A DNA stretch of 64,000 nt. Origin: Dehalococcoidia bacterium (GTDB lineage Bacteria > Chloroflexota > Dehalococcoidia > Lucifugimonadales > UBA3495). Shown in pieces: positions 51,416 through 61,027 of this stretch. The first letter of the stretch is position 1, and every line of letters begins with the position of its first letter. The DNA lies in NCBI GenBank assembly GCA_022827095.1, contig JAJDTP010000005.1, positions 558,001-622,000 of the forward strand. Reading direction: 5' to 3'. The notes below the pieces were generated by a model that saw nothing but the letters and a program-made list of their open reading frames with translations, was not told the origin of the DNA and did no database searches. A program made the translations under genes and the position numbers.

Positions 51416-52195
51416 TTAGATCGCTTCCAACTGTTGACGGTCAGCCGCGGCTTTTTCGTTGAGACCGAGCTCGGTGTAGGCCTTGGCGCGGTTGGCCCAC
51501 GCTTCACGATAGCGGGGATCCAATGCGATTGCCTTGGTGAACTGGTCCACGGCCTCGCGGACCCTGCCCTGATTGAACAACGAAAGTCCAAGCTCAGTCA
51601 TGCCGGCTGCCGTCAGAGGACGCGTGATGGTAAGCGGCGCCATCGAAAATGCCGGCGCTGGATCAGGCTCGGTTGACGTCGCCTGGGCCGTTGATGGCTC
51701 CGCTTCGTCCACCTGTTGCGACGCCATTACCGGTTCGGGAGTGGGTCGAGCATTGGCGTCGAGAATCGGCCCGGCTTGTTCGACACCGTCCCCAGCTGCG
51801 GTTCCGTGCGCTGGGCCCTGCGCTCCGGCCGGATCGGCAGCGTCAGTCGTTGCGGCGGTGGCATCCGTAGTGACATAGGGGCGGGCCAGTTCCCACCCAC
51901 AGTTGGTGCAGAAGGTCGGGCCCGGCTCATGTGCGTGCTGACACCGCGGGCACGGGGTCGTCGCGTCTTGCCCTCCGTCAGTGGCGATGGAACGACGCGC
52001 TGGCATGAACACCAATGCCAGCATGGGCAGCATGCAGAGTACGGTGATCCATTCCGGGAAAATGTCGAGCAGGCCCACCGCCGGAATGGCGGCTACGCCA
52101 CCCCATACCAGAGCGCTCCGCCCTTTGTTCCGAGCCAGCCTGGCAGTCCAAAGCACCACAAACAGCAGTGATAGGATTTGAAGGATTATACTCAT
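51416..52195 (-). CDS. membrane protein with zinc ribbon and TPR
   Basis: About 259 residues. Two N-terminal hydrophobic segments (SIILQILSLLFVVLW and the stretch with VWGGVAAIPAVGLLDIF through LPMLALVFM) form a small membrane part. A zinc ribbon follows with CPRCQHAHEPGPTFCTNCG, then an Ala/Thr/Pro-rich linker and a C-terminal TPR pair (LGLSLFNQGRVREAVDQFTK and AKAYTELGLNEKAAADR). The frame is open to 52276, but the Met at 52195 begins the membrane helix and is preferred. The function is not recognised. The gene is convergent with fabI, 12 bases away. Confidence 0.7.
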   Translation of the reverse strand: MSIILQILSLLFVVLWTARLARNKGRSALVWGGVAAIPAVGLLDIFPEWITVLCMLPMLALVFMPARRSIATDGGQDATTPCPRCQHAHEPGPTFCTNCGWELARPYVTTDATAATTDAADPAGAQGPAHGTAAGDGVEQAGPILDANARPTPEPVMASQQVDEAEPSTAQATSTEPDPAPAFSMAPLTITRPLTAAGMTELGLSLFNQGRVREAVDQFTKAIALDPRYREAWANRAKAYTELGLNEKAAADRQQLEAI

Positions 52196-52589
52196 CAGCA
52201 CCCGTAAAATCGGTGGGTTTGTTCGTATTATAGCGGGATTGCAGTGTCGACGGCAAACCAGGAGTTCAATGCACAACGCGATCCTTTCGTCGGGCTTCCT
52301 TTTGCAATCGGTCGGTTCGCCGCGCCTGCGAACACTTATGATCTGGGGTGTGGATCAGGTAGCCGCGGCTCGGTGACCATTGCTGGGCGGTAGTCCGTGT
52401 GCGCCAGGGTTGAGCTCAGACCTCCGGGAACCCTTGCGCGTTGGTCTGGGTCATGGCGGCTACGGCGTTTCAAATTGACAGTTTCGCCCGCGCGATGCTA
52501 TCGTGCTAACGCATTTTTTCGCATCCAGACGTTAATGATTTGCGCCGGATGTAGTTCCCGGCTGCTCTCGCGTGGGAGGGAAGACTCAC
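52196..52589. other. intergenic region upstream of fbp
   Basis: Nothing coding is supported in these 394 bases. They hold the divergent upstream regions of the zinc-ribbon/TPR gene and the fructose-bisphosphate aldolase/phosphatase, including the promoter at 52475. Confidence 0.6.
52475..52504 (+). promoter_or_regulatory. sigma70-type promoter for fbp
   Basis: TTGACA (52475-52480) and TATCGT (52499-52504) with an 18-base spacer lie about 86 bases before the start at 52590. Confidence 0.6.
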
Positions 52590-53768
52590 ATGGATTTGAC
52601 CATTTCTGTGCTCAAGGCGGATGTCGGCTCCATCGGTGGCCATACCAAGCCGTCCGACCGGATGATGGATGCAGTGCGCGCAGCCACGGATCGAGCCATC
52701 CGCGACGGTTTGCTTATTGATGCATATGTCGGCCATACTGGCGACGATATCTGCATTACGTCGACCCACACCCGGGGCGACAACGACGAAGCGGTCCACC
52801 AGTTTGCTTGGAATTCCTTCCTGGAAGCCACTGAGATCGCCCGCCAGTACGGGCTGTACGGCGCCGGCCAGGACCTTCTAGTCGACGCTCCCTCGGGTAA
52901 TATTCGTGGCGCCGGGCCCGCTGTGGCGGAGATCACTTTCGATCACGATCCGATCAAGACCAACCCGATCCGTCCGGCTGAGTCTTTCTTCGTTCTCGCC
53001 GCCGACAAGTGCGGACCCGGAGCCTACAACCTCCCGACGTTCCTAGGTTTCGCCGACCCGATGTACTGCGCCGGCCTGATGCTTCCCCGTCTGGGCGAAG
53101 GTTTCACCTTCAACATCATCGACATGGACAACACCGACGGCGACAGCATCATCTCGCTGAACGCTCCCGAGGATTATTACCGCATCACGGTGCTGCTGCG
53201 GGACAACGAGCGGTTCGCCATCGAGAGCGTGACCTCCCGTTACTCCGGCCAGACCGCCGCCGCCATCTCGGCGACGCGGCTGCACAACATCGCGGGAAGC
53301 TACACTGGCAAGGACGATCCGGTGGCCGTGGTGCGCAACCAGGGCATCTTCCCCGCTCCCGAGGAGCTCATCTCGCCGTACACCAAGGCCCATTACATTG
53401 GCGGGGACGCGCGTGGCTCCCACGTTATGCCCCTGATGCCGGTGCCCATCAACACTGCCGTGACGGGCATGTACTGCCTGCCGCTGGTTTCGTGCGTGGG
53501 CTTCAGCATCAACGGCGAAGGCAAGTTCGCCGAGTCCTCCACGGATTTCTTCGACAACCCGGCGTGGGACTACACCCGCCAACTGGCGCAGGAGAAGGGT
53601 ATCGCCATGCGGTCGCAGGGCTGGTCGGGCGCGGCCATGCTGCCCTACGGCGAGCTGGAATATTCCGGCTTCCGTCAGAGCATCGGAGACTTGGTGGCCC
53701 GGTTCGCCATTCGCACCAATGGACACCAGCCCGCTGCCCAGCCGGTTGCGTCCGGTGATGACGATTAG
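52590..53768 (+). CDS. fbp: fructose-1,6-bisphosphate aldolase/phosphatase (type V FBPase)
   Basis: The bifunctional gluconeogenic enzyme found mainly in archaea and deep-branching bacteria, which condenses triose phosphates and dephosphorylates the product. The 392-residue chain has the family start LTISVLKADVGSIGGHT, DAYVGHTGDDICI, THTRGDNDEAVHQFAW, GQDLLVDAPSGNIRG, a YTKAHYIGGDARGSHVMPL stretch that likely holds the Schiff-base Lys, and RSQGWSGAAMLPYGELEYSG. Many acidic residues suit Mg binding. The ATG at 52590 lies behind GGGAGGG; the frame is open only six codons further. A strong terminator follows at 53791. It suggests gluconeogenic growth. Confidence 0.95.
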   Translation: MDLTISVLKADVGSIGGHTKPSDRMMDAVRAATDRAIRDGLLIDAYVGHTGDDICITSTHTRGDNDEAVHQFAWNSFLEATEIARQYGLYGAGQDLLVDAPSGNIRGAGPAVAEITFDHDPIKTNPIRPAESFFVLAADKCGPGAYNLPTFLGFADPMYCAGLMLPRLGEGFTFNIIDMDNTDGDSIISLNAPEDYYRITVLLRDNERFAIESVTSRYSGQTAAAISATRLHNIAGSYTGKDDPVAVVRNQGIFPAPEELISPYTKAHYIGGDARGSHVMPLMPVPINTAVTGMYCLPLVSCVGFSINGEGKFAESSTDFFDNPAWDYTRQLAQEKGIAMRSQGWSGAAMLPYGELEYSGFRQSIGDLVARFAIRTNGHQPAAQPVASGDDD

Positions 53769-53790
53769 CCTCGCCACATCGCGAATGTTC

Positions 53791-53817
53791 AGGGGCGGGT
53801 TCTCACCCGCCCCTTTT
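53791..53817. terminator. strong terminator after fbp
   Basis: AGGGGCGGGT (53791-53800) pairs with ACCCGCCCCT (53805-53814) around a 4-base loop TCTC, followed by TTTTTGC. It probably serves the plus strand, and perhaps both. Confidence 0.85.
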
Positions 53818-53855
53818 TGCATTTCGTCGTGCGGCTGTGCCGATCCCCGTTGCTA

Positions 53856-55043
53856 TCAGCCGGCGAATATCCCGTTCCGCTCAAATATAGCCGCCAACTC
53901 CGCGATGCCATCGGACACGGTTTGCGCCGTGGGATGACCGAAGCACAACCGCGCCATGTGCGCGCCGTTGCCCTCAGGAGAGAACATTGTGCCGTTGTAG
54001 TACCCGACGCCTTCATTGAACGATTGCTCCTGGAATCCGGCCAGGTCCGTGCCTTCCGGCATCGTCAGCCACAGGTAGAGGCCGCCCTCGGGCTTGGACC
54101 AGGTGGCCCGGTTGCCGAAGTGTTCGCCCAGGGCCGCCAGCATGGCGTCGCGCTTGGCCCGCAGTGCCTGGTTTTCCTCGTCGATGTGGTCGTACATGTG
54201 GTTGCGCAGGTACTCTTCGATTGCAAGTGCCGCAAATTGGTTCACGCCGCCGGATTTGAAACTCAACGCCCGCTCACGCACGACTTCCGGCGCCACCAAG
54301 TACCCCATGCGCACGCCCGGCGCGATGATCTTGGACATGGACCCGACGTAAAGGACACCTCCGCTGTCGGCCATGCTGCTGATCGACGTTACGTCCTCGC
54401 CTTCGAACCGTAGATCCACGTAGCAGTCGTCCTCCAGGATCGGCACTCCGTGGCTCTGACAGACTTCCAGCATGCGTTGTCGCCGTTCGAGGGTCGCCGT
54501 CCAACCCAGCGGATTCTGGAAGGTGGGGATCGTGTACAGGAATTTGACCCGGCGGCCCGCAGCCTCCTGCGCCCGGATGGTCTCGTCCAACGCTTCCGGA
54601 ATGATTCCGTCATCGTCGCATTTGACACCCACTACGTTCGCGCCCCACAGCCGCATTTGGCGCATCGTGCCCAGGTATACGTACTCCTCGGTCAGCAGCA
54701 CGTCGCCCGGGTCCGTCATCGCCTGGATCAACATGTTGATCGCCTCGCCGGAGCCCGACGTCAGTACGATGTCGTCGGCCGTGACGTCCATCTGCCGGTC
54801 CCGTCGCAACTTGTCCGCGACCAGTTCGCGCAGGGGCGGGTAGCCGGCCGCCACCGGATAGTACGCCAGGTCTCGTCCTTCACGCTCCAACGCCGTGCTC
54901 AACGCGTCGACAAGACCCGTCAGCGGCAGCGTGTCGGGGTCCGGGTAGGCTACGGCGAAGTCGTACTTTGCGTGCCGATTGGCGCCGCGCGTGGTGATCG
55001 GGGCCCGTTCTGCGAAGAGCCCTTCGTAGCTGAACTCGCTCAT
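53856..55043 (-). CDS. PLP-dependent aminotransferase, class I/II, paralogue of 26825-28036
   Basis: A 395-residue fold-type I aminotransferase. It has the early YYPVAAGYPPLRELVADKL, LTSGSGEAINMLIQAM, FLYTIPTFQNPLGWT with LERRQRMLEVCQSHG, and ILEDDCYVDLRFEG. The PLP Lys is in SMSKIIAPGVRMGYLVAPE. The Met at 55043 is chosen for its GGGAGGA site and because the upstream 40 residues look non-coding. It resembles the aminotransferase at 26825-28036 and probably acts on a similar range of amino acids. It lies downstream of aspS (73-base gap) on the same strand. Confidence 0.9.
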   Translation of the reverse strand: MSEFSYEGLFAERAPITTRGANRHAKYDFAVAYPDPDTLPLTGLVDALSTALEREGRDLAYYPVAAGYPPLRELVADKLRRDRQMDVTADDIVLTSGSGEAINMLIQAMTDPGDVLLTEEYVYLGTMRQMRLWGANVVGVKCDDDGIIPEALDETIRAQEAAGRRVKFLYTIPTFQNPLGWTATLERRQRMLEVCQSHGVPILEDDCYVDLRFEGEDVTSISSMADSGGVLYVGSMSKIIAPGVRMGYLVAPEVVRERALSFKSGGVNQFAALAIEEYLRNHMYDHIDEENQALRAKRDAMLAALGEHFGNRATWSKPEGGLYLWLTMPEGTDLAGFQEQSFNEGVGYYNGTMFSPEGNGAHMARLCFGHPTAQTVSDGIAELAAIFERNGIFAG

Positions 55044-55116
55044 CGGTTGTCCTCCCTTCCGGACGGTAGAGATGATTGACGCGGAATGCCACCCGGCGTC
55101 GTCGGTTTTGCGAGCA

Positions 55117-56907
55117 CTAATCCGCGAGGCGGATCGCCAGGTCGCGCAACTGGCCGGCGTCAACCTCCGACGGCGCGCCGAACAGCAGGTCGGACCCGCT
55201 CTGGGTCTTCGGGAACGCGATCACCTCGCGCAGCGAGTCCGCGCCCGCCAGTATCGCCACCAGCCGGTCGATGCCCGGTGCGATGCCGCCATGCGGAGGC
55301 GCGCCGTAGTCAAACGCTTCCAGGATGTGACCGAACCGCTCGGTTATTTGCTCCGGAGAGTAGCCCAGGATACTGAACACCTTTTCCTGCAGATCGCGGC
55401 GGTGTATGCGGATGCTGCCGCTGGCCAACTCGGATCCGTTGCATACCAGGTCGTATGCGCGCGACGGTATGGACGCGAGGTCGCCACCGTCGAGCATGGA
55501 CTCGCAGCCGGGCGCTGGCGCCGTGAACGGATGGTGCGCCGAGTCCCAGCGACCCGTGTCATCATCCCACTCGAAAAGGGGAAAATCGGTCACAAAGGCG
55601 AACGACAACGTCGTCGGGTCGGCCAGTTTCATCTGTGTGGCCAAGTGCGTCCGCATCGCCGCCAGCCACTGGTTGGCCAAACGGGCCGGTCCAGCCATCA
55701 GGACTATCAAGTCACCACGCTGCGCCCCGGACCTTTCCGCCAGCCTCCGCACCCACTCGACGGGCATGCGCAATCCTGGCGACAGCAGCGCCTCGTCGTC
55801 GGTCAGCGATCCCAGCGGACCATCTCCGCTCAGCCTCACGTGGCTCATGCCCGCGGCGCCGAACTCCTTTGCCGTTTCTTCCATGCGGCGCATGTCCGAG
55901 CCGGTGAGCCGACCCATCCCAGGCACGGCCATCGCCTTGATGATGCCGCCGCGGTCCAGGATGCCGTGGAAGACGCGGAACTCGGTTTCTGCCGCCAGGT
56001 CGCTGACGTCCGCCATCTCCAGGTCGTAACGGAGATCGGGTTTATCGCTGCCAAACCGCGCCATGGCATCGGCATAGGACAGGCGTTGGAACGGAGTCTT
56101 GACCTTGAACTGCGGCGTCAGTTCGTGCACCAAGCCGGAGTACAAGCCTTCAATCAGGCCCAGGACATCCTCTTCCTCGACGAAGCTCATTTCCAGGTCG
56201 AGCTGGGTGAACTCCGGTTGCCGGTCGGCGCGCAGGTCTTCGTCACGGAAGCAGCGGGCAATCTGGAAATAACGCTCCACGCCGCTGACCATCAACAACT
56301 GCTTCAACTGCTGCGGGGACTGGGGCAGCGCGTAGAAATTGCCCGGATGGGTCCTGCTGGGAACCAGGTAGTCGCGCGCTCCTTCCGGCGTGCTTTTGAT
56401 CAGGATCGGCGTTTCGATCTCCAGGAAACCGTGACCGTCGAGATAGTCCCGGATGTACTTCACTGCCTGGTGACGCAGCCTCAGGTTGTCCTGCATCTTG
56501 GGCCGTCGGAGGTCAAGATAACGATAGCGCAGCCGCAGGCTTTCGTCCGCATCAACGTCGTCCGTGATGTAGAAAGGTGGCGTGAGCGACTGGTTCAAAA
56601 CCGTCAGCCCCTCCACCATCACTTCCACCTCACCGGTGGGCAATGTCGGGTTCTCCGAGCCTTCCGGTCGGAGCCGAACGGCGCCGGTGACTTCAATGCA
56701 CCATTCCGAGCGTAGGCGTTCGGCGGTCTCGTAGTCTTCCGGCGGCAGGTGTTCCGGATTGAGCACCACTTGCACGTATCCGGAGCGGTCCCGCAGATCG
56801 ATGAATATGATGCCGCCGTGATCCCGCCGCCGGCTAACCCAGCCGGACAGCGTCGTGACGGTGCCATCGTGGGCGGCGCGCAAAGCGCCGCAGTCTTGGG
56901 TCTTCAG
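55117..56907 (-). CDS. aspS: aspartyl-tRNA synthetase (CTG start probable)
   Basis: A class IIb aminoacyl-tRNA synthetase of about 596 residues, bacterial AspRS. The N-terminal OB-fold has LSGWVSRRRDHGGIIFIDLRD, followed by the catalytic domain with LYALPQSPQQLKQLLMVSG, FRDEDLRADRQPEFTQLD and MEMSFV-type sequence. The GAD insertion lies in the middle and GIAPGIDRLVAILAG near the end. The family start aligns with a CTG at 56907 (KTQDCGALRAAH follows), with AGGAG at 56916-56920 eight bases upstream. The first standard codon, TTG 56883, would lose eight conserved residues. Whether it charges only Asp or also Asn is unknown. Confidence 0.93.
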   Translation of the reverse strand: MKTQDCGALRAAHDGTVTTLSGWVSRRRDHGGIIFIDLRDRSGYVQVVLNPEHLPPEDYETAERLRSEWCIEVTGAVRLRPEGSENPTLPTGEVEVMVEGLTVLNQSLTPPFYITDDVDADESLRLRYRYLDLRRPKMQDNLRLRHQAVKYIRDYLDGHGFLEIETPILIKSTPEGARDYLVPSRTHPGNFYALPQSPQQLKQLLMVSGVERYFQIARCFRDEDLRADRQPEFTQLDLEMSFVEEEDVLGLIEGLYSGLVHELTPQFKVKTPFQRLSYADAMARFGSDKPDLRYDLEMADVSDLAAETEFRVFHGILDRGGIIKAMAVPGMGRLTGSDMRRMEETAKEFGAAGMSHVRLSGDGPLGSLTDDEALLSPGLRMPVEWVRRLAERSGAQRGDLIVLMAGPARLANQWLAAMRTHLATQMKLADPTTLSFAFVTDFPLFEWDDDTGRWDSAHHPFTAPAPGCESMLDGGDLASIPSRAYDLVCNGSELASGSIRIHRRDLQEKVFSILGYSPEQITERFGHILEAFDYGAPPHGGIAPGIDRLVAILAGADSLREVIAFPKTQSGSDLLFGAPSEVDAGQLRDLAIRLAD

Positions 56908-56948
56908 AGCGTCAACTCCTGGCAGGATTGGTGAGCTATTTCACCGGG

Positions 56949-58766
56949 TCAGCCCAGCAGGTCAAGCACGTTTTGGAACGGACTTTCCATAACGATGCCA
57001 CCCTCCGTGATGGCGGTCGCCAACTCCGCAGGGTCCGTGACCGGAGGGTAACAAACCGTGTCCAGACAAACGTGCGCCTGGGCCATTGCGCTGTCAGTAG
57101 AAGCGGGAACGAACTTGATGATCAGGTGCGGAGCGTCCAGTTTCATCGCGGCGGCGAGCATGGCGTCGGTGCTGGCGGTCCCCGGCGAACCCTCCACCGT
57201 CACCTCGACCACTGAATTGAGGTATTGGTCCACTGCGACCGCGTAGTCCGCCGCGAGTTCGCCGTAGTCGCGGTTGGCGTCAACGTAGGCGCTCAGGGTG
57301 TGGCGGGCCGTCTGCCGGTACCGATCATCCAGAGTCGCGTGATGCATCCGCATCATTCCAATCGCGGCCCGAGTGTTTTCCGCCAGTGGTTTCTCGCGGG
57401 CGTGCAGATAGCCCAGCCGTTCCTGTCCTGATTCCACGTCCCAGAACCCGCCGTGCGCGCCGTCCAGGAACCTGTCCAGCAACATTTGTGCCCCCCGTTC
57501 GGCTGCTGACAGGTAGCGTTCCGACCCGCCCGGCAGAGCGTCGTACCCGTCCAACACGGCTACCAGGAAGTTGGACCAGTCGACGAGCAGGTCACCCGCG
57601 TCCTGAGGCAGTGCGCCCGCGATGGTGTAGGCGTGTGGCAAACCCCCATTTTCTGATGCACCAATTATCCCGTCAAGTAGACCAGCGCCCGTTCCGGACA
57701 ACTCCGGCCGTCCCAGTGTCCATGCCGCGCGCAGCAGCAACGAAACTGCCTGAGCAGTGACCGAGGTGTAGCTGAACGGGTCAACCGCCGGCGCTTCTGA
57801 CCGGGCTCGCTCCTGCGTTGACCCTGCGAAATATTCGGAATGCGCGCCCTGGCTTCCTCGCACGCCCTTCGCCGACGGATCAAACAGCGTAGCGCAGATG
57901 TAGTCGACGGTTTCGCCGGCGAGCCGGAGGTAATCCTTCCGCTCCAGGATGATGCCCGAATCCATCAGGACACCGGCCAGGGCGATATTGTCCTCGGCCA
58001 TCTTTTCGTACTGCGCCTGCGTCCAGTCGCTGCCGGTGGTGAAGCGGAAAAACCCGCCGTCAATCCGGTCGCGCAGATCGCCGCCAACTATGGCGTCCAA
58101 GCTTTTTTCAAGCATCACGCGGTAGAATGGTTCTCCCGTGGTGCGGTACTGATGCAGCAGAAGGCGCAGCATGGGCGTCGATGGGAACTTGGGTTCCAGC
58201 CCGAACCCTCCGTGGATGGCGTCGTAGGTTCCGGCGACGCGGCGGGAGATGGCGTCGACTACGCCCTCGTCAGGATCGCGCCCGGCGGATACGCGGCCCG
58301 CGTGTTCGCGGCGTTGGCGCAGGATGTCGTTGCCCTGCTCGTACAGTTCGGGCTTGCGTTCCGTATATGCCCGACGCACTTCGTCCAACATCGCCAGAAG
58401 CTGGTCAGGAGGCAGGTACGTCGCCCCCGCCATGAAGCCGCCGTGTGGAGTCAGGAACGAGGTAGTCGGCCAGCCGCCCACGTTGTAACGGGCGTTGACG
58501 TCGGGGCGGTGGTCGGTGTCAACGCGCACGGGCGTGAAATGGGCGTTGACGAATTGGATGACGTCTTGGTCCGAGTAGGCGCCGGAATCCATCTCGTGGC
58601 ACCAATAGCACCACACCGCGTTGATCGACAGCAGGATCGGCCGGTCGTTATCCTGGGCGAATTCGAAGGCTTCGCGGCCCCACGGTCGCCAAGCGACCGC
58701 TCCGGTCGGGACGACCGCCTCAGGTTCACCGGATATCGTGCTCAACGCCCCTGTCCTTGCTTCCAA
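56949..58766 (-). CDS. thioredoxin-domain protein of the YyaL/DUF255 (Spata20) family
   Basis: A 605-residue protein with an N-terminal thioredoxin-like domain (WRPWGREAFEFAQDNDRPILL, then SINAVWCYWCHEMD with CxxC at C53/C56, and NVGGWPTTSFLTPHGGFM). A large six-hairpin glycosidase-like toroid follows. Homologues usually begin with KVNHLxNETSPYLLQHxxNPVDW, which is absent here, so the N-terminus is short. The function is unknown. It lies just downstream of the ABC importer permease genes but 184 bases apart, upstream of aspS. Confidence 0.85.
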   Translation of the reverse strand: MEARTGALSTISGEPEAVVPTGAVAWRPWGREAFEFAQDNDRPILLSINAVWCYWCHEMDSGAYSDQDVIQFVNAHFTPVRVDTDHRPDVNARYNVGGWPTTSFLTPHGGFMAGATYLPPDQLLAMLDEVRRAYTERKPELYEQGNDILRQRREHAGRVSAGRDPDEGVVDAISRRVAGTYDAIHGGFGLEPKFPSTPMLRLLLHQYRTTGEPFYRVMLEKSLDAIVGGDLRDRIDGGFFRFTTGSDWTQAQYEKMAEDNIALAGVLMDSGIILERKDYLRLAGETVDYICATLFDPSAKGVRGSQGAHSEYFAGSTQERARSEAPAVDPFSYTSVTAQAVSLLLRAAWTLGRPELSGTGAGLLDGIIGASENGGLPHAYTIAGALPQDAGDLLVDWSNFLVAVLDGYDALPGGSERYLSAAERGAQMLLDRFLDGAHGGFWDVESGQERLGYLHAREKPLAENTRAAIGMMRMHHATLDDRYRQTARHTLSAYVDANRDYGELAADYAVAVDQYLNSVVEVTVEGSPGTASTDAMLAAAMKLDAPHLIIKFVPASTDSAMAQAHVCLDTVCYPPVTDPAELATAITEGGIVMESPFQNVLDLLG

Positions 58767-58950
58767 TTGCCGTAATGATTATCCGCATCGCGCAACATCG
58801 TAAACGTTAGCACAGGGGTCACACATTGGCAATTTGGCCCAGCATTTGGTCATACGCGGTGTCATCACGATGAGCGAGCCCACGCTGTGATTCGCACCCG
58901 TTAGCCCGCATGATACGCAGGTCCACCCGGCGCGAACCCGCACGACCAAC

Positions 58951-60012
58951 TCAACGCGCCCGCGGGTTGAACGCGTCGTTGACGGCGTCGCCGAGTATGT
59001 TGAAGCAGAAGAACAGCACCGTCACGGTGCCGATAGGGAACAGCAGCAGGTGAGGTTCATTCCGCAGAACCTGAATGCTGCCGTTTTCGAACATCATTCT
59101 TCCCAGGCTGGGCACTGGCGGCTGAACTCCGATCCCGATCCAGCTCAACACCAACTCGGATCCGGCCACGCCGGCCAGTCCTGCCGAGATCGACACGATT
59201 AACGGGCTGAGGATGTTCGGCAGCACGTGTACCCGAAGGATGCGCGCAGTTGACGCTCCAGCCACCAGCGCCGCTTCGGTGTACTGGCTCTCCCGCGCCT
59301 GCAGGACCTGACCGCGCACGAGCCTCGCCATCCCGAACCAACCGAAGATCGACAGCGCGAACGATATGATCGCGTAGTCCAGGATGCCCAACCGCAGGAT
59401 CCAGTCGATCCCGGTGGCGTCCTCGAATCCCTGCACCAGGCCCACCAGTCTCGGCTTCAGCGCCGCCACGAATATCAGGATGAGTATGATATCCGGGAAC
59501 GAGGAAGTGACCTCGCCGGTGCGCATGATCACCGAGTCGACCCACCGGCCCATGTACCCGCTCAGCAAACCCAACACGATGCCCAGGACAAGGGTGCCGC
59601 CCAGCAGGGATATGATAGTGATGATCACCGTGGTCCGCAGCCCGTAGATCACCCGGGTCATCATGTCCCGACCCAGACGGTCGGCTCCGAAGGGATGCGC
59701 CAGAGTTGGCTTGGCCCGACTCTGGGACAGGTCCTGGGCGGTGTATTCGTAGGGAGTGATCAACGGTGAGAGCAGCGCTCCCACGTACATCACCAGGATG
59801 ATGGAGAGACATACCACCGCGAGCTTCTTTCTGAAAAGCCGGCGTACCGACAGGCTCCAGTAGCTGTGGCCACGGGCCGGTTCCTCGTCCAGTTCCAGCC
59901 GTTGCCCGGCGGTCAGCTCGTTGGCCCACCAATCACTGACCTCAAGATCGGTGTTAAGGTGCTGGGTATGACCATGGTCGTGGGCGCGCGGGCCCGAGCG
60001 GTCAGGCAACAT
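58951..60012 (-). CDS. peptide/nickel-type ABC transporter permease (OppC/DppC-like)
   Basis: A 353-residue inner-membrane permease with about six helices and the EAA-type loop (EAALVAGASTARILRVHVLPNILSPLIV) that docks the ATPase. The N-terminal 50 residues are cytosolic and hold a His-rich stretch, AHDHGHTQH. HPFGADRLGRDMMTRVIYGLR is a strong DppC signature. It overlaps the upstream permease gene by 11 bases. No ATPase genes (OppD/F) are found in the operon within the window. Confidence 0.9.
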   Translation of the reverse strand: MLPDRSGPRAHDHGHTQHLNTDLEVSDWWANELTAGQRLELDEEPARGHSYWSLSVRRLFRKKLAVVCLSIILVMYVGALLSPLITPYEYTAQDLSQSRAKPTLAHPFGADRLGRDMMTRVIYGLRTTVIITIISLLGGTLVLGIVLGLLSGYMGRWVDSVIMRTGEVTSSFPDIILILIFVAALKPRLVGLVQGFEDATGIDWILRLGILDYAIISFALSIFGWFGMARLVRGQVLQARESQYTEAALVAGASTARILRVHVLPNILSPLIVSISAGLAGVAGSELVLSWIGIGVQPPVPSLGRMMFENGSIQVLRNEPHLLLFPIGTVTVLFFCFNILGDAVNDAFNPRAR

Positions 60013-60949
60013 TGCCGGCTCCGAGCCTGATCCTGGGGTCCAGCAGCGGGTACATCAGATCAACTATCAGGTTGGCCAACATGAACAGCGTCGTGGACAC
60101 GATGGCAAATGCCATTATTACCGGATAGTCCCTTGCGAACAGAGAGTTGATGGTAAAGAAACCGACCCCGGGGATCCCGAAGTAAATTTCCACAATGAAA
60201 GTGCCGCCGGCCAGCCCCGCGATCGTGAACCCAAAGCTAGTGACCACCGGAATCATCGCGTTTCTCAGGATATGCCGCCACCGCACGATGGTCTCCGATA
60301 ACCCCTTCGCGCGGGCCGTGCGGATGTAGTCCTGACCTAGCACGTCCAGCACGCTGGCGCGCACCAGCCGCACCACTATCGCGATGCCAGGCACACCCAT
60401 CACCGTGGCCGGCATTACGATCTTGGGCGAAAAGAAACCATCCCACCCGCTGGTGGGCAGGATGTCCAGATACAGGGCAAATACCAGGAGCAGAACCGGC
60501 GCGGTGATGAATACAGGCAGCGACTGGAAAGCCAGTGCGATCGCCACTACCACGTTGTCGACGCCCGTACCCTGGCGCAGGGCAGCGAAAAGCCCTACGG
60601 GTATACCGATCCCCAAGGTGATGATGATTGCGGCCAAGTTGAGTTGCAAGGAAACCGGGATGCGCTTGGCCAGCAGTTCCCCCACCGACTTGCCGCGGAA
60701 CTGGAAGCTCTCGCCGAAATCGAGACGCGTGACTACTCCCTCGATGTACCGCACGTATTGAACGACCAGCGGATCGTCGAGCCCCAACTGAGCTCGTAGC
60801 CGTTCGCGCACCTCGTCATTCTGGTGCTGGCCCAACCAGACCTGGACCGGGTCGCCGGGACCGACCCGCAGCAAAGCGAACGTCACGAACGTGACGATGA
60901 TCAACAGGAATGGCAGCCATATCAGCCGTCGCGCCGCGTATGTTCCCAT
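60002..60949 (-). CDS. peptide/nickel-type ABC transporter permease (OppB/DppB-like)
   Basis: A 315-residue permease with six helices. It has MGTYAARRLIWLPFLLIIVT at the N-terminus, LRAQLGLDDPLVVQYVRYI, and the EAA loop DYIRTARAKGLSETIVRWRHILRNAMIPVV. It is the first permease of the importer, after a substrate-binding lipoprotein gene and a hairpin at 60981-61007. Specificity (peptides, nickel or opines) is not clear. Confidence 0.9.
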   Translation of the reverse strand: MGTYAARRLIWLPFLLIIVTFVTFALLRVGPGDPVQVWLGQHQNDEVRERLRAQLGLDDPLVVQYVRYIEGVVTRLDFGESFQFRGKSVGELLAKRIPVSLQLNLAAIIITLGIGIPVGLFAALRQGTGVDNVVVAIALAFQSLPVFITAPVLLLVFALYLDILPTSGWDGFFSPKIVMPATVMGVPGIAIVVRLVRASVLDVLGQDYIRTARAKGLSETIVRWRHILRNAMIPVVTSFGFTIAGLAGGTFIVEIYFGIPGVGFFTINSLFARDYPVIMAFAIVSTTLFMLANLIVDLMYPLLDPRIRLGAGNVA

Positions 60950-60980
60950 TTGTGACCGCCCGTTCGGTGCGCCGATAGTT

Positions 60981-61007
60981 GCAGGGGCGAATCACGGTTC
61001 GCCCCTG
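60981..61007 (-). terminator. intercistronic hairpin between the binding-protein and permease genes
   Basis: GCAGGGGCGAA (60981-60991) pairs with TTCGCCCCTGC (60997-61007), with a 5-base loop. Lying between the lipoprotein and permease genes, it may lower permease expression relative to the binding protein. It has no T-run. Confidence 0.6.
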
Positions 61008-61027
61008 CGCCTCGCTCATCGGCAATT

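Noticed and set aside
55072-56715. 547-residue plus-strand ORF opposite aspS
   Set aside because: Antisense shadow; aspS has all class II motifs on the minus strand.
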